DNA of 64,000 nt from the NCBI GenBank assembly GCA_028622995.1, contig JAJQJQ010000050.1:682001-746000 (forward strand), read 5' to 3'. Under the pieces are notes generated by a model that searched no databases, had not been told where the DNA came from, and was given only the letters and a program-made list of their open reading frames with translations. Shown here one piece after another: positions 1-11,303 of this stretch. A program made the translations under genes and the position numbers. Numbering within the stretch: position 1 is the first letter of the stretch; each line of letters opens with the position of its first letter. This stretch comes from Panagrolaimus kolymaensis (taxonomy: Eukaryota > Nematoda > Chromadorea > Rhabditida > Panagrolaimidae).

Positions 1-351
1 CTTCATTAATAATTTTTTATACCGAGATCGCTTAATTTTTTTATGCAAAAAAATTTTCTTTCTGTGTGGCTGCCAATTTTTCAAAGTTAAAAAAAAAACA
101 CGGCCATTTTATATTTTTTTCGTTTCAAGAATTTTCTTAACTCCATTGTTTGTTGTTTGTTGTTTTGTTGCTTGCTTGCTTGTTTTTTATTTTCCGTGGT
201 TTTGAAAGAAAAGAATAAACAAAAATAACTTTATTTATTCCTTTTTATTTTTCAAGAAACCAAAAAGCATAATTTTTATTTTACTTTATTCCCAAAAAAA
301 TATATTTATTGCGTCATTTTTCTTGTCTTTTTTAAAGTAAGCGGTCAAAAA
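1..351. other. Upstream region of the TMEM245 homologue
   Basis: AT-rich sequence with long A and T runs. No open frame or RNA gene is supported here. It should hold the promoter and 5' leader of the gene starting at 352, but no specific element is recognisable. Confidence 0.5.
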
Positions 352-3300
352 ATGAGTTCAATCATTGATAATTTTGCGAAGGACCATGATCAAAAGCTTG
401 CATTTCGAATTGCATCTTACAATTCCATGTTTGTGATTTTGGTAAGCTTTTCTGACATTTATTTTCTTCAAAATGTTACTTTTAATTTTTAGATCGCAAT
501 TGGCTTTGTTGGTTTATTTGCAATTTACAATATGCTATACATGTTTTTGATGCCAATTTTATGGGCCACTTTAGTTGGAACTGTTTTATTTCCATTGAAA
601 AAGAAAATCAGTCAATGCTTTGGAGGTACATAACTTTTTTTCTTTTTAGCCCAAAAGTTAGAATATATATAAAAATATTTTTAACTTTTTACAGGATGGT
701 TGGAAAAACTTGATCGAAATGATACTCCATTGGTTATTGGACTTATATTTTTGCCATATAATTACACTGTATCGATTTCAGACACGGTTTTCAACTTTTT
801 TTGGAGGTTCGCAACACAAATTTTTTTTTATCTTTTCATTAATTTAAAATTTTTAGTCGAATGGGAGTTTACTTTATTGGAGCATATGTTTTGCTAAAAG
901 TTTTAAGTTACAAAAGAACTTTCATGCATCTTCTTTCATGTATTGGAAGTTTATATACTTTTGTCGATGGAATCATTAATTTCATGACTGATTCAAAATG
1001 GTTTACAATTTTAATCATTTTATATGCAGCTGCTTATGGTGGATGGTTGTATGTTCAAACTCCTGGAAGCGTACATAAAAAATTTGCGAGAAGCTTATCT
1101 TTGCCTATTTGGTAATTCATTAATCAAAAAATTTATTTTTATGCAAATTTTTTATTTCAGGATTTTTGTGGTTGCATACATTTCGAGTTTCTTTGGCCCT
1201 CTTCGAGTTATGTCATTTTCCGTTTCTGCCATTACTCTTGGCCTCATTGCTTCTGGATTTATTGGAAACAATGAAGATGAAATCGAAGCAGTTGTCAAAG
1301 AAAAGAATGATGACGACGAACCCATTGAAAATATCGTTGATGAAAAAATTGTTCCATCAAAAGTTGGAACCGAAGAAATTGTCGTTGGAGGACGACCTAA
1401 TCCACCAAAAGATTTAAATAATGGACCTGAATTTGAAGCAGCCGTTTCAGGGGATACACATATTCAAATTATTTTTGCATTATGCGTTTTAATTTGGTTG
1501 GTTCGTCATGATTCTATGTTATTTTTAGTTTTTATTCCTTTGATTATCGCAGGTTTTCGACAAATCAGTAAGCCTCATAGAAAAAAACTTTTTGAGTGGT
1601 AATTAATTTTGGACTTTAGATAATCGACTCGGAATTTATGAAACTTTGAATGATTTTTGGCGAAAAATTTTACAAAATGAACACATTCATTATATGGTTC
1701 AAGTAGTTGTGGCTGGACCTCTAAGAAAATTTATTAAACTTTTATTTACCAGTGACAAAATTGTAAGAGTTTAATCCACAAAAAAATTTTTCTTCCAACA
1801 TTCATGAATATTAATTTTTTCAGTTTGTAACTTCCCTTCGAGCTCGAGTGGAAATTTTTTCCTCCATTGCGGTTATGTGTTTGCTAGCTTTTGGATCAAT
1901 TTTTATGATTCTTTTCACCGCTTTTGAACTCCAACAAGAAACAGTCCACCTTGCTAAAATTGGAAGCGATGTAGTTGCAAATAATCCACAATGGTTAAAA
2001 TATGCAAGAAATTTTACTGAAGAACAATTAAATGAACATGATATCGATAATTATGTTGAACAAGCCTATCAACAAGGTCGAACTTGGCTTGCATCAAATA
2101 TTCGACAACTTGCTGATCCAAAAGATGAAACTCGAGCTAATGAATTAGAAGAACAAGCAAAATTTGTTAGTTCCATTTTTCATATTTTTTTCAAAAAAAT
2201 TTCTAAATTTGTTTTAAGCCAAAGTTTTTTAAAGATCTTTTCTATGCCAAGTTTTTACAATTTTTTTTAATTTTTTTTAAATATTTCTCAATTTTAGTTG
2301 GTCGACAACCTTTACCGCCTTTGGGAAGAGCGAAGTCAAGCCTATAGCCTCAATGAAAGTTCCCAAGCCATTGTCAGCCAAACTGATTGGGTGGACCACC
2401 TAACAACTCCGACCAATATTGAAGCTCTTAAAGGCGAACTTAAAAATATTATTACTAGCAATATTGACACTGTTTTAAGCGTGAGTTTTTTCACCCGTCT
2501 CAAAAAAATAATTACCAAACCGCTAAATTTCTAGATTGCTTCATCTCTTTGGGCTGTAGTCCTTCTAAATGCCTCTGTAATTTCCACAGTAATTTTTTCC
2601 ATTCTTGGTTTGGTTCTTGGATTTGGTTTTGAAATTCTTAGTTTTTTCATTGAAATTATTGTCTTTCTTACGGTTGTATTTTATTTGCTTTCCAATAGCA
2701 CAGAACGTTGGCTTCCATTAACTTGGATGGATTTAATTTCAAAAACTATAGCAGGAAAAAATATTTCTGAAGACGAAGAAGTGAATGCAAAAAATAGTGC
2801 CCATATTACAACCGCCGTGGAAGAAGCAATTCGAAGTGTTTTTGTACTTTCAGCGAAAATGTCTGTCTTTTATGGACTTTATATGTATTTTGTTTATTCC
2901 CTTTTTGATCTCAATGTTATTTTTGTGCCATCAAGTAAGTTTCATTGAAAATATTAATTTTTGATGATTTAAAGTTGAATTTTTTTAGTCATGGCTGCCA
3001 TGCTTGCTGCCATCCCTCTAGTTCCACCATATTCAGTTTTAATTTTTGGCGCCGTTGAACTTTTACTTATTCGTCGAGAAATTGCTGCTGGAATTGTTTT
3101 TGTTTCAATGTGTATTGCGCCTTTAATGTTTGTTGATGCTACATTTTATCGAGAAGTCAAGTAAGCTAATTCACAATTTTTTGGCCCCTTTAATTTACTG
3201 AGAAAATTATAATTTTCAGAAACAGCCATCCATATGTCACAGGTTTAGCTGTGATTGGAGGAATTTATTGGCTTGGTCTTCAAGGTGCCATCTTTGGTCC

Positions 3301-3364
3301 CATCATTCTTTGCAGCATGCTTGCCTTATTTAATGTTTACATTCAATTTGCAAAAACTTCTTAA
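352..3364 (+). CDS. TMEM245: TMEM245 homologue, AI-2E transporter-like multi-pass membrane protein
   Basis: Eleven exons join in frame: 352-441, 493-625, 695-806, 857-1111, 1161-1567, 1620-1762, 1824-2165, 2298-2480, 2535-2934, 2989-3160 and 3220-3364, giving 793 residues. The protein has many hydrophobic segments, an acidic cytosolic-type loop (around residues 225-275, with a DDDE stretch) and a C-terminal pair of helices containing GAIFGPIIL. That motif is typical of the AI-2E transporter superfamily to which TMEM245 belongs. The length is close to the vertebrate protein. The biochemical function of TMEM245 is not established; an integral membrane role is inferred. The start is the first ATG in frame with exon 1, a few bases after an AT-rich leader. 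AATAAA-like sequence follows the stop directly. No damage is seen. Confidence 0.88.
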
Positions 3365-3677
3365 AAAATAAATAATAATAACTTTCTAAATTTCTGCATT
3401 TTACCTTGCTTTTTTTTAAATTAGTAAAGGCTTATATAAAAAAAAAAATAAAATTTTTTTTGTAAAATGGTTATAATTTTTGTAAATTTTAATTATGCAT
3501 GCGTGTATTAATATTTTCCGGTTCTTTAAGTATTTAAATAAACGCAATTTATTTAACTTTTTTTTATTTTACCGAATATGGGAAAAATAACAAATCATAA
3601 AGCTTGACATGTTTGCCCAAATCTTGGCTGTTTTGTGGGAAAGGTTGATTTCAGATAATTAAAGTAACAATTGATGG

Positions 3678-3877
3678 TTATTGACTTGTTTTTGAAATAA
3701 CACCATTTGTTCCAAATAGTGATTCGTACGAAGGAGGTGGTTGAATTGTTAAAATACGTTGATTATCATAAACCTGTTGGATTAACATTTGAAGATCCAA
3801 GCTGTGGTGGAACACCTCCTCTTGGTGTTCCATCGCTTCGAGAATATAAAAAAACAGCAGCTGTAGCAACAGATTTA
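3678..3877 (-). pseudogene. Coding-like fragment ending in a PPPSYESLFG tail
   Basis: On the minus strand the end of this stretch reads DNQRILTIQPPPSYESLFG and a short tail before TAA at 3678-3680. It contains a PPxY motif, the class that binds WW domains of HECT ligases. Just upstream a different frame reads well (RSDGTPRGGVPPQLGSSNVN), closing with TGA, and it starts after an acceptor-like CTACAG. The two halves lie in different frames with no GT-AG intron between them. No first exon is visible upstream. It may be a broken gene, a last exon with one indel, or chance. I do not recognise the family. Confidence 0.3.
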
Positions 3878-4438
3878 ATAAAAAAGCATTCAAATATTCA
3901 AAAAAAAAAAAATACAATTGATCCAAGAAAAAAAGAGTGAAAAATGATTTCTATTTTAGTAGTTTTATTTTATGATACTTTCTTTAAAGAAATAATTTTT
4001 TTCATCGATGCGATTGAGTTAATAAGACTAATCTTCGCAGCATGTCCTCCTCATCAGAAGACTCTCTTTCTTTGAATTTTGGCATGTTCATAAATTTTTT
4101 ATATAGAAATAAATTTTGATCGGCGTATGTCGCAGCATGGATTGAAATTTATTTAAGTTAAAATTTGTGAACTGCTGAAAAAATGTCTTGGAAAAAATAA
4201 ATCCTTTGGAAAAATTGGTTTTAGAGTTATGTATTAAAAAAGCAACCATCTTTGAAGCTTTGATAAAACGAAAAATATTTCAACTGCTTCTTTTTTTGGA
4301 TAATTTTTATATTACAAACGAAAAAATTAGACACAAATCATAAAACGAAGAAACTTAAGAATTCAAATTTTCAATTCCATGCGAAATAATAAATTTCAAA
4401 AATAATAACTTAATAATAATACTTGATGCAAATTTCTT

Positions 4439-4747
4439 TTATCCTTTTCTCCAGCTTTCCAATCTCTTTGTGAAATCAGAATCAAGCTTTTCTGATAAAT
4501 TTGAATTAACATCTTGACTTATCATTATCCAAACATCCGCTTCTTTTACTGCGTTTTTCTAAAAAACGATTGATTTACGTAATTTAGAATAGAACGATTT
4601 AAAAAAATTACCTTTATAAAATCAAAATAATGTGAAAGACTAAATAAAAATTTAACATTATGCAATCCAAGACTATGGATCTTTTGGTTGTGTTTTAGCA
4701 GCGCAAGCCTTTCCATGGTATTTTGAGTAATATAAGGGTTACAAACG
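4439..4747 (-). pseudogene. F-box-like family copy B, exons 2-3 only
   Basis: Two segments match exons 2 and 3 of the neighbouring family in length, phase and sequence: exon 2 is 4612-4747 (136 nt, entering in phase 2 and leaving in phase 0) and exon 3 is 4439-4558, ending in TAA. Both are free of stops. The protein is closest to copy D, sharing a YFDFIK end of exon 2 and a KNA..EA start of exon 3. Exon 1, which should lie between 4750 and about 5150, is absent; that sequence is low-complexity and not similar to exon 1 of the other copies. This is therefore a 5'-truncated duplicate. It could be kept as an alternative 3' end, but no promoter or start is evident. Confidence 0.6.
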
Positions 4748-5188
4748 CTGCAAATTAAATTAAAGGATTAACGTGAATCACAATAACCTATTTAAAAAAT
4801 TATTTTTCTATAAGAAATAGACACATAATTAAAAATATCCATTCTTTGTATTTTTAGTTGTCTTTTTAACAAAAAAGAAATACAATCTCATGTTTATCCA
4901 CATTTTTTATTTTTGTTTTTAAAAGAAGCAATGATGATGCGTAGTTTTGATCTGTTGAAAAATAGAAAGATTTTATTTCAGTATTTTTTTAGTAATTTTT
5001 TTTTGCAAACAACAAAATGAACAACAAATCATAAAACAATCAAATAGGAACAACACCCGCTGTAAGGAGATTCTCATTGGTTGGGACACTCCCATTAAAA
5101 ATTTAGTTTTTCAACTCAATTGCACGAAATAAAGAAAACATAAAATGTAATAATAATAAATGAAAGAAATTTTATTTAACTTTTTTTT

Positions 5189-6047
5189 TCAATCTTCCAT
5201 TTTTTTGTCAAAATCAGACAAAAACATACAAGCCAAATATGGATCAAAATTGCTGTTTAACATTATCGTTATATCCGCTCCTGGTGCAGCATTTATCTTA
5301 AAAAAATATTATTATTTTTAATTAAACACTTTTGAGAAATAAAACTTTCACCTTTATAAAATTAAAAAACTTTGAAAGATCGAAAAACACTGTAACATCA
5401 TAGAAGTCAAGACTTTCTATTTTATGGTTGCGATTCAGCAAAACAAGACGGTCTATTGTAAGAAAAGTAATATTTGGGTTAGAAACGCTGAAAAAAAAAT
5501 TTATTTACACATTTCATTTAAAAAAAAGTTTAAAAAGTTACATAATTTTTCGAGCATTTGGGACGCAAATAAAGATTTCTTCCAGAGGAATAGAATTTCC
5601 ATTTGCATCGATCACTTCTTCAACTTGTAAACTTTCAACCATTCCAGATTCAGTCAGCAATTTAAAATCTTTTTTCGAAATTATATTGGTCAATCGAATA
5701 ATTTTTGCATTACATTTTAGAATAATATTTGATATTGAGTCCATCGCAACATTCTCAACGTTGAGATCAAATAGATTCTTCAAACAAATTTTGGTTGAAT
5801 AATTTTGCAATTGTTCAATCATTTGACATTTAACTACATCTGCATTAAATTCATTTTTATTAACATTTTCGTATTCGTAAATATGTAAATCATTGATAAT
5901 CTTGTCGAAAGGATATAAGGAATAAAAAGCTTTACAACATTTGGATAATTTTTCTTTGGTTTTTGGCTTTAAATTAAGTCGAAAATAATGTAACAGTGAA
6001 TCTCGAAAATAGAAAGATTGGCAAAAAAATGAACGCAAATCAACCAT
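5189..6047 (-). CDS. F-box-like lineage-specific protein, copy A
   Basis: Three exons read from the minus strand: 5542-6047, 5352-5487 and 5189-5296, giving 249 residues with every junction in frame. The first 55 residues have the pattern of a degenerate F-box-like N-terminus (FRDSLLHYF, then KTKEKLSKCCKAFYSLYP), where a short helix is followed by a conserved K..CK.F..L.P. The rest alternates hydrophobic strands and charged turns, as in nematode F-box-associated regions. Membership of a nematode F-box-type family is inferred from this layout and from memory of similar proteins; Skp1 binding is not shown. The last part of exon 1 is almost identical to copy D, whereas exon 2 is almost identical to copy C, so the gene is a mosaic. 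Confidence 0.7.
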
Positions 6048-6552
6048 AATAATAATCTGGAAATTAATAATTTAAAACTACAAGGAGCCGTAATCCATAT
6101 TTTTTTTAAAGCAGTACGCATATTTATAATTACAAATATTTCCAACAATTAATTTCATTTATAATGAACCTTTTTTATCTTTAGTTTTGCTTTCTTTTTG
6201 CTCAGGATTAGAAAACAAAACAAAAATGATGGAGCGTTTAGTCGAGTGATAAAAGAAAAAATATTTATCAATCCATGCCATCCTTTTCTAATTTTTTTGT
6301 TCCTTGACCCCTCAGTTTTTGTTCATTCTTTTTTTTACCCACTCGTGTATTTAAAAATGGGAAGCACATTATTTTTTTTGCTGGTCTATTTTTATATTAA
6401 TTTTTTCTCCTTCTTGTTTTTTTGGCATACTTGACTGTTTTTGAATTGAAATAAACAAAACTCATCATAAGATCTTGCTTTGCGCTCAAATAATCGAAAA
6501 CATAATTTTTTTAAATGTTTTAAATTGTGGATTATTTTTCCAGAAATTAATT

Positions 6553-6687
6553 ATGTCCAATTCACGATACGAAGGCTTATTACATTCCTTTAAGGCACGT
6601 GACTTTAGCAATACACAATTCATTAATATTTATTTATTGGAACCAAATGCTAAAGACAACAGTGCAAAATTAACAATAAGAAAGTGA
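6553..6687 (+). CDS. Possible small ORF of 44 residues
   Basis: An ATG lies 12 bases after an acceptor-like TTTTTCCAG and opens a short, compositionally coding-like frame (MSNSRYEGLLHSFKARDF at the start) that closes with TGA. It is on the opposite strand to, and between, F-box-like copies A and C. I see no second exon, no similarity to the neighbours and no family. It could be the last exon of an unrecognised gene or chance. Confidence 0.2.
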   Translation: MSNSRYEGLLHSFKARDFSNTQFINIYLLEPNAKDNSAKLTIRK

Positions 6688-6869
6688 CAATGCAGTAACA
6701 AGCAAGACAACAAGGGAGAGAGAATTTAAGGATTGGATATCTTTCACATGGTTTCATGCCAATACACATGCAATCAAATACTCTGTGCTTTTGCACACAA
6801 AAGAAGCTCATTCATTTTGTTTGTTGATCATGTAAATTCTAACTGTGGAATAAATAAATAAATATAATA

Positions 6870-7749
6870 TCAATTTAAATTTTTCTTCCAACTTTCCATT
6901 TTGTTGCTGAATTCACAATAAAAGTTAGGTGCTAAACTTGGATCAACATCGTCGCTCAACATTATGGAAATATCAGCTTCCAAAGCAGCATTTTTCTTTT
7001 AAAAAAATATTTTTTTCTTTTTTAAAGAACAATTTTTATAAAAGACTATTACATTTATAAAATCAAAAAACTTTGAAAGATCGAAAACCATTCTAACACC
7101 ATAAAAGTCAAGGCTTTCTATTTTTTGATTGTGATTCAGCAAAACAAGACGGTCTATTGTAAGAAAAGTAATATTTGGGTTAGAAACGCTGAAAAAAAAT
7201 TTTTTTAAAAAATGTCAATAAAAATGTTTTAAAAAATTACACTATGCTTCGAGCATTTGGAACACAAATAAAAATTTCTTCCAAAGGAATGGGATTTCCA
7301 TTCGAATCGATTACTTCTTCCACATTCAAATCCTCAATCGTTCCTTCTTCGGTTAATAATTTAAAATCTTTGATTGATATCATAGGGAGTATACGAATAA
7401 TTTTTGCAGTACATCTAATAATAACTTTTGATATGGAATCTAATGGAATATCCCAAAGATCAAGATCCAATTTGTTTTTCAACCATATTTTGTTATTTGA
7501 ATAATTTTGCAATTGTTCCAATGATTCACATCTTACTATTTCCATGGAAAATACATTTTTATCAACATTTTGGAGATCATCAATAAATAAATCATTGATA
7601 AACATATTGTAAGGATATACAGAATAAAAAAATTTGCAACTTTTTGATAAGTTTTCTTTGGTTTTTGGCTTTGAAATTCGTTGAATATAATGTAAAAACG
7701 ATTCACGAAAAGAGAAAAATTGAATTAAAGGTGGATTTAAGTTAAGCAT
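6870..7749 (-). CDS. F-box-like lineage-specific protein, copy C
   Basis: Three exons on the minus strand: 7241-7749, 7053-7188 and 6870-6995, giving 256 residues. It has the same architecture as copy A: an F-box-like start (FRESFLHYI, then CKFFYSVYP), a central region rich in I, L and K, and the conserved VEEVID.NGNPIPLEE segment before the first intron. The intron 1 donor is GT|GTAATT, two bases shifted from copies A and D but still in phase 2. Exon 2 (VSNPNITFLTIDRLVLLN) is nearly identical to that of copy A. No signal peptide or membrane segment is seen. The function is unknown; a role as a ubiquitin-ligase adaptor is only inferred from the N-terminal pattern. Confidence 0.7.
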
Positions 7750-8242
7750 ATTGATAATCTGGAAACTATATTCTATTAAAAATAGAATGAATCTCCGCGT
7801 ATGTATATGTATGAGGAAAAATAAAAAAACAAAAAGTCATTGCAAAAAGACTTAAAAAAATATTTTAAAATTCTATTCGTTTATTGGAAGAAAATGTCTC
7901 TTTTGGCTAAATTTCATATTTATGACCATCTAAAAAATTTTGCAAAGTGTTACCAAAAGCTAAAAAAACTCAAAAAAGAAAGGTGACTGATTATTAACAG
8001 ATTGGTGGCTATTCCTCTTTCTTACATTTTTGTAGGTTAAGTCATTTTCAAGAATGTTCAACTTTTGTTTATGCTTTATGTAGTTTTTTAAATTCTTTTT
8101 TTTAATGGAAAACAATGAATGACGGCAAAAGCATTAAAAGTAAAAAACCCAAGTTTATTAACAATTTAATTTTTAAAAACCTTTGAAAACTTCAAAATAA
8201 AATAAACAAAAATCAGAAACAAAAGTTGATAGAAATTAGATA

Positions 8243-9110
8243 TCAACTTTTTTTAAAGCTTTCTAAATTTTTCTCGAATTCGGATTCAAACTTTGTTGAT
8301 AATTTTGAATTTACATCATCGCTTAGCATTATCCAAATATTTGCTTCTTTTATAGCGTTTTTCTAAAAAATGATTGATTTACGTAATTTTTAAATGAACG
8401 GTTTTGAAAAAAATTACCTTGATAAAATCAAAATAATGTGAGAGACTAAATAAAAAATTAACATTTTGGAATCCAAGCCTATGAATTTTTTGGTTGTGAT
8501 TTAACAACAAAAGACGTTCCATTGAAACCGAAGAAATATTTGGATTAGAAACACTAAAAATTTCTTAGGTGAATATAAATTCTAAAATAAATAAGTAATT
8601 TTACATAATTTTTCGAGCATTTGGAACGCAAATAAAGATTTCTTCAAGAGCAATGGGATTTCCATTTGCATCGATCACTTCTTCAACTTGTAAACTTTCA
8701 ACCATTCCAGATTCAGTCAGCAATTTAAAATCTTTTTTCGAAATTATATTTGTCAATCGAATAATTTTTGCTGTACATTTTAGAATAATATTTGATATTG
8801 AATCCATTGCGATATCCACAACATCAAGATCAAATTTATTTCTCAACCAAATTTTGGTCGAATAAACTTGCAATTGTTCCATTGACTGACACCTAGCAAC
8901 GTTCAATGAAAATACGTTTTTATCTCCATTTTGATAATCATCAAGATACAAATCGTTAATAAACTTGTCATATGGATATAAGGAATAAAAAACTTTGGCA
9001 CTTTTAGATAATTTTTCACTGATTTTTGGCGTTGAACTTATTCTAATATAATGTAGCAGTGAATCTCGAAAAGCGAAAGATTGGCAAATAGATGAATGCA
9101 AGTTAATCAT
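8243..9110 (-). CDS. F-box-like lineage-specific protein, copy D
   Basis: Three exons on the minus strand: 8605-9110, 8418-8553 and 8243-8362, giving 253 residues. The N-terminus (FRDSLLHYIRI, then KVFYSLYPYDKFINDLYLDD) has the F-box-like layout of copies A and C. From about 8604 to 8775 the DNA is nearly identical to copy A. Exons 2 and 3 instead match truncated copy B (shared SLSHYFDFIK, then KNA..EA). The minus-strand arrangement B, A, C, D from left to right suggests a tandem array with sequence exchange. No damage is visible and all introns have consensus ends. Confidence 0.7.
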
Positions 9111-10809
9111 AATAATAGTCTGAAAATCAGTAAGGTAAAAAAGAAAAAATTGTCGCGTAAACTATTTAGTCGGAAGAAAAGGCAATAATTCAAAATAATG
9201 AAAACAAAATTTTCCAAATTTCTATTAGCTCATAAAAACGTTTTTTTAAAGCTCAATAATATCTAAAAGTAAAGTACGAATCCTCACTTATTAATATGAC
9301 ATTCTCAAGAAAACAATTTCCTACAAACGAAGATATTCTCTTTGACTAAACTGTGCATATACTTGTTCGTTTTTCTCGCAGCGATAATAAAAATCGGGTC
9401 TTTCAATAATAATGCATTCTTTCCTTGGATGATAATAGAACTTCATTGAATGGGATAGCATTTTTTTATTGACACATAGTTCTTAAAAAAGTGTGGAGAG
9501 GTTTTGGAATTTTTGGTAAAAAGTCATGTTAACCCTAACATAATGTTACCAGGAATTTGTATTGCTTGGTCTAATCGTGTCTTAATAAATAATAAGCGTT
9601 TAAGGCAAAAACTATAATTTTCAAGAATCACAAAAGTTTGAATATCATAAACGCTTATTTAGCCAATCATTGCAGAAAAATCAAATATAGCAAATTCTTC
9701 CTCTTTAAAATACAAAAAAATGATATGATTTTGGGAACATCCGTTCTTTTAGTTTCAAATAAGCAGGAAAAAAGACAATACCCTTTGCTTTTGTTTTTTA
9801 TTTATGTTGTACACTGCAACAATCAAGAAAGTGAACTGAATAACGTGTGCAAGAAAAAAATCAAATTAATCTTTACTTTTTCGCCAGTATGTCGACCCTC
9901 ATCATAAAAATTTTAATTGAAACATTAAACGGAAAAGTGATAATTAAAAGGTATAAATCAATTCGTAAAATTAACAAAAAAAATCTCAAACAAAGTTGCA
10001 TTTTATCATAAAACTTAAAGCTTATTTTTCAAGTATGAATTTATAAACAAACACTTGGTTAAATATATTTTTCATGGAATTCTTCGCACCTTTATTCAAC
10101 CTTTTCAACGTTTTGGTTAAAAGAATTTTCTACAAGAAAGTTTCTTAAAATTGTTATAAATGATGAATAATCTTGACAGTAAAACAAAAATTGTGAATCA
10201 TCAGAATTTCTTATCTATCTATTTTTTCCGAATGATAATTCAAAAAAAATAAAAAATATATATTTCGCGATATTAAAAAAATGATGTGATCAGTAAAACA
10301 ACGAGGAGAAGAAAGCATTGAAAAGCGCTCAAAAAACGCTACTTTGTAATAATATCCGGGCCATGTTTATGTCCCAACTTTTGGCTTATCATATTTTCGC
10401 GATCAACTTTTTTATTCAGTAGCAATCAAAACAGCTTACATTGAAAAAAATTGCACTGTTTTTTAATTCTCTATATTGGTTCACGTCGTTAACCATTGCT
10501 CTATTAAATTTAAAAATTTACAGAAAGCAAAAGCTGTCGATTGTTTCCTATCTTACTATTTTTTTAAAGTTTTTTTTTTGATTCAATATTATTCATGCCT
10601 TCATGCATCCTTAATCTAAAGTTAATTAACGAGTTGCTACTTTTTCACTAATGATGCCGCGTTTTGTTTTGATTTTTTTCCAATATTTTTATCCATGCTT
10701 TTTTCGGACTTTAAACGTTGCCAAATTTTAACTATTTACCGGCGTCATTTTCACGTCATTCTATATAAAGATATTTGTTATAATTGTTTTTATAGAGCAA
10801 AAAGATCTA
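9111..10809. other. Intergenic region between divergent F-box-like copies
   Basis: No gene is supported. The sequence is AT-rich with several short open frames that lack coding character. It separates minus-strand copy D from the plus-strand frameshifted copy E and so should include both upstream regions; no promoter element is recognisable. Confidence 0.5.
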
Positions 10810-11303
10810 ATGGGTACAATTGACTTCCATCATCCTGTAAACCAAAGATATTCACTTCAAAAATCATATATTTCATATTTATGGTTGAAGTCTTCATTAT
10901 GGCTTAAAACCAAATTAGCAAAAACTTGTAAAAATATCGCTTTAGCGTTACCGAAGATCAGAAATATTCAAAATTTTTATGTTGAAGATTCATATGAAGA
11001 TGACGAAAATGAAATTATTATGCTTCTTTCTTCAGCGATGAATGTCGTGAGCTGCTAGTCGTTGAAAATAAAATTACCATTACGACTTCAATTCCTCTCG
11101 GTGGTTTAGCTAAAAAAATATCTTCTTTTGCTGATTTGGTAAAAATTGATGTAAAAGTTTCATTTCGTGACTTTAAAATGCTGGTATTTAATGGAACAAA
11201 CATACAAATTGAAATTAGTGAAGTTATTGATGATATCAATGGAAAGCCAATTGTTATTGAACAACTTGTGGATTATGTTCCTCATGCTGAAAAAATTACG
11301 TAG
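10810..11303 (+). pseudogene. F-box-like family copy E, distant and frameshifted
   Basis: An ATG at 10810, after an acceptor-like TTTTTATAG, opens a frame with a family-like start (YSLQKSYISYLWL, then KLAKTCKNIALALP). Near 11036 the frame must shift by one base to continue into ECRELLVVENKITI and then ISEVIDDINGKPIVIE, which aligns with the VEEVIDANGNPI segment of copies A, C and D. It closes at ..HAEKIT, again with a GTAGGT donor at the position where the others have intron 1. No convincing 136-nt second exon follows. The shift may be a real indel or an assembly error. The polypyrimidine run and CAG just before 11036 could be an acceptor, but no donor keeps the frame. Confidence 0.5.

Noticed and set aside
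1166..1417. Alternative frame MWLHTFRVSLALFELC in the TMEM245 locus
   Set aside because: It overlaps exon 5 in another frame; the AI-2E-like frame is supported by all splice phases.
9638..9907. Plus-strand frame of 89 residues
   Set aside because: It starts at TTG, is rich in F, I and K like translated AT-rich DNA, and has no splice or homology support.
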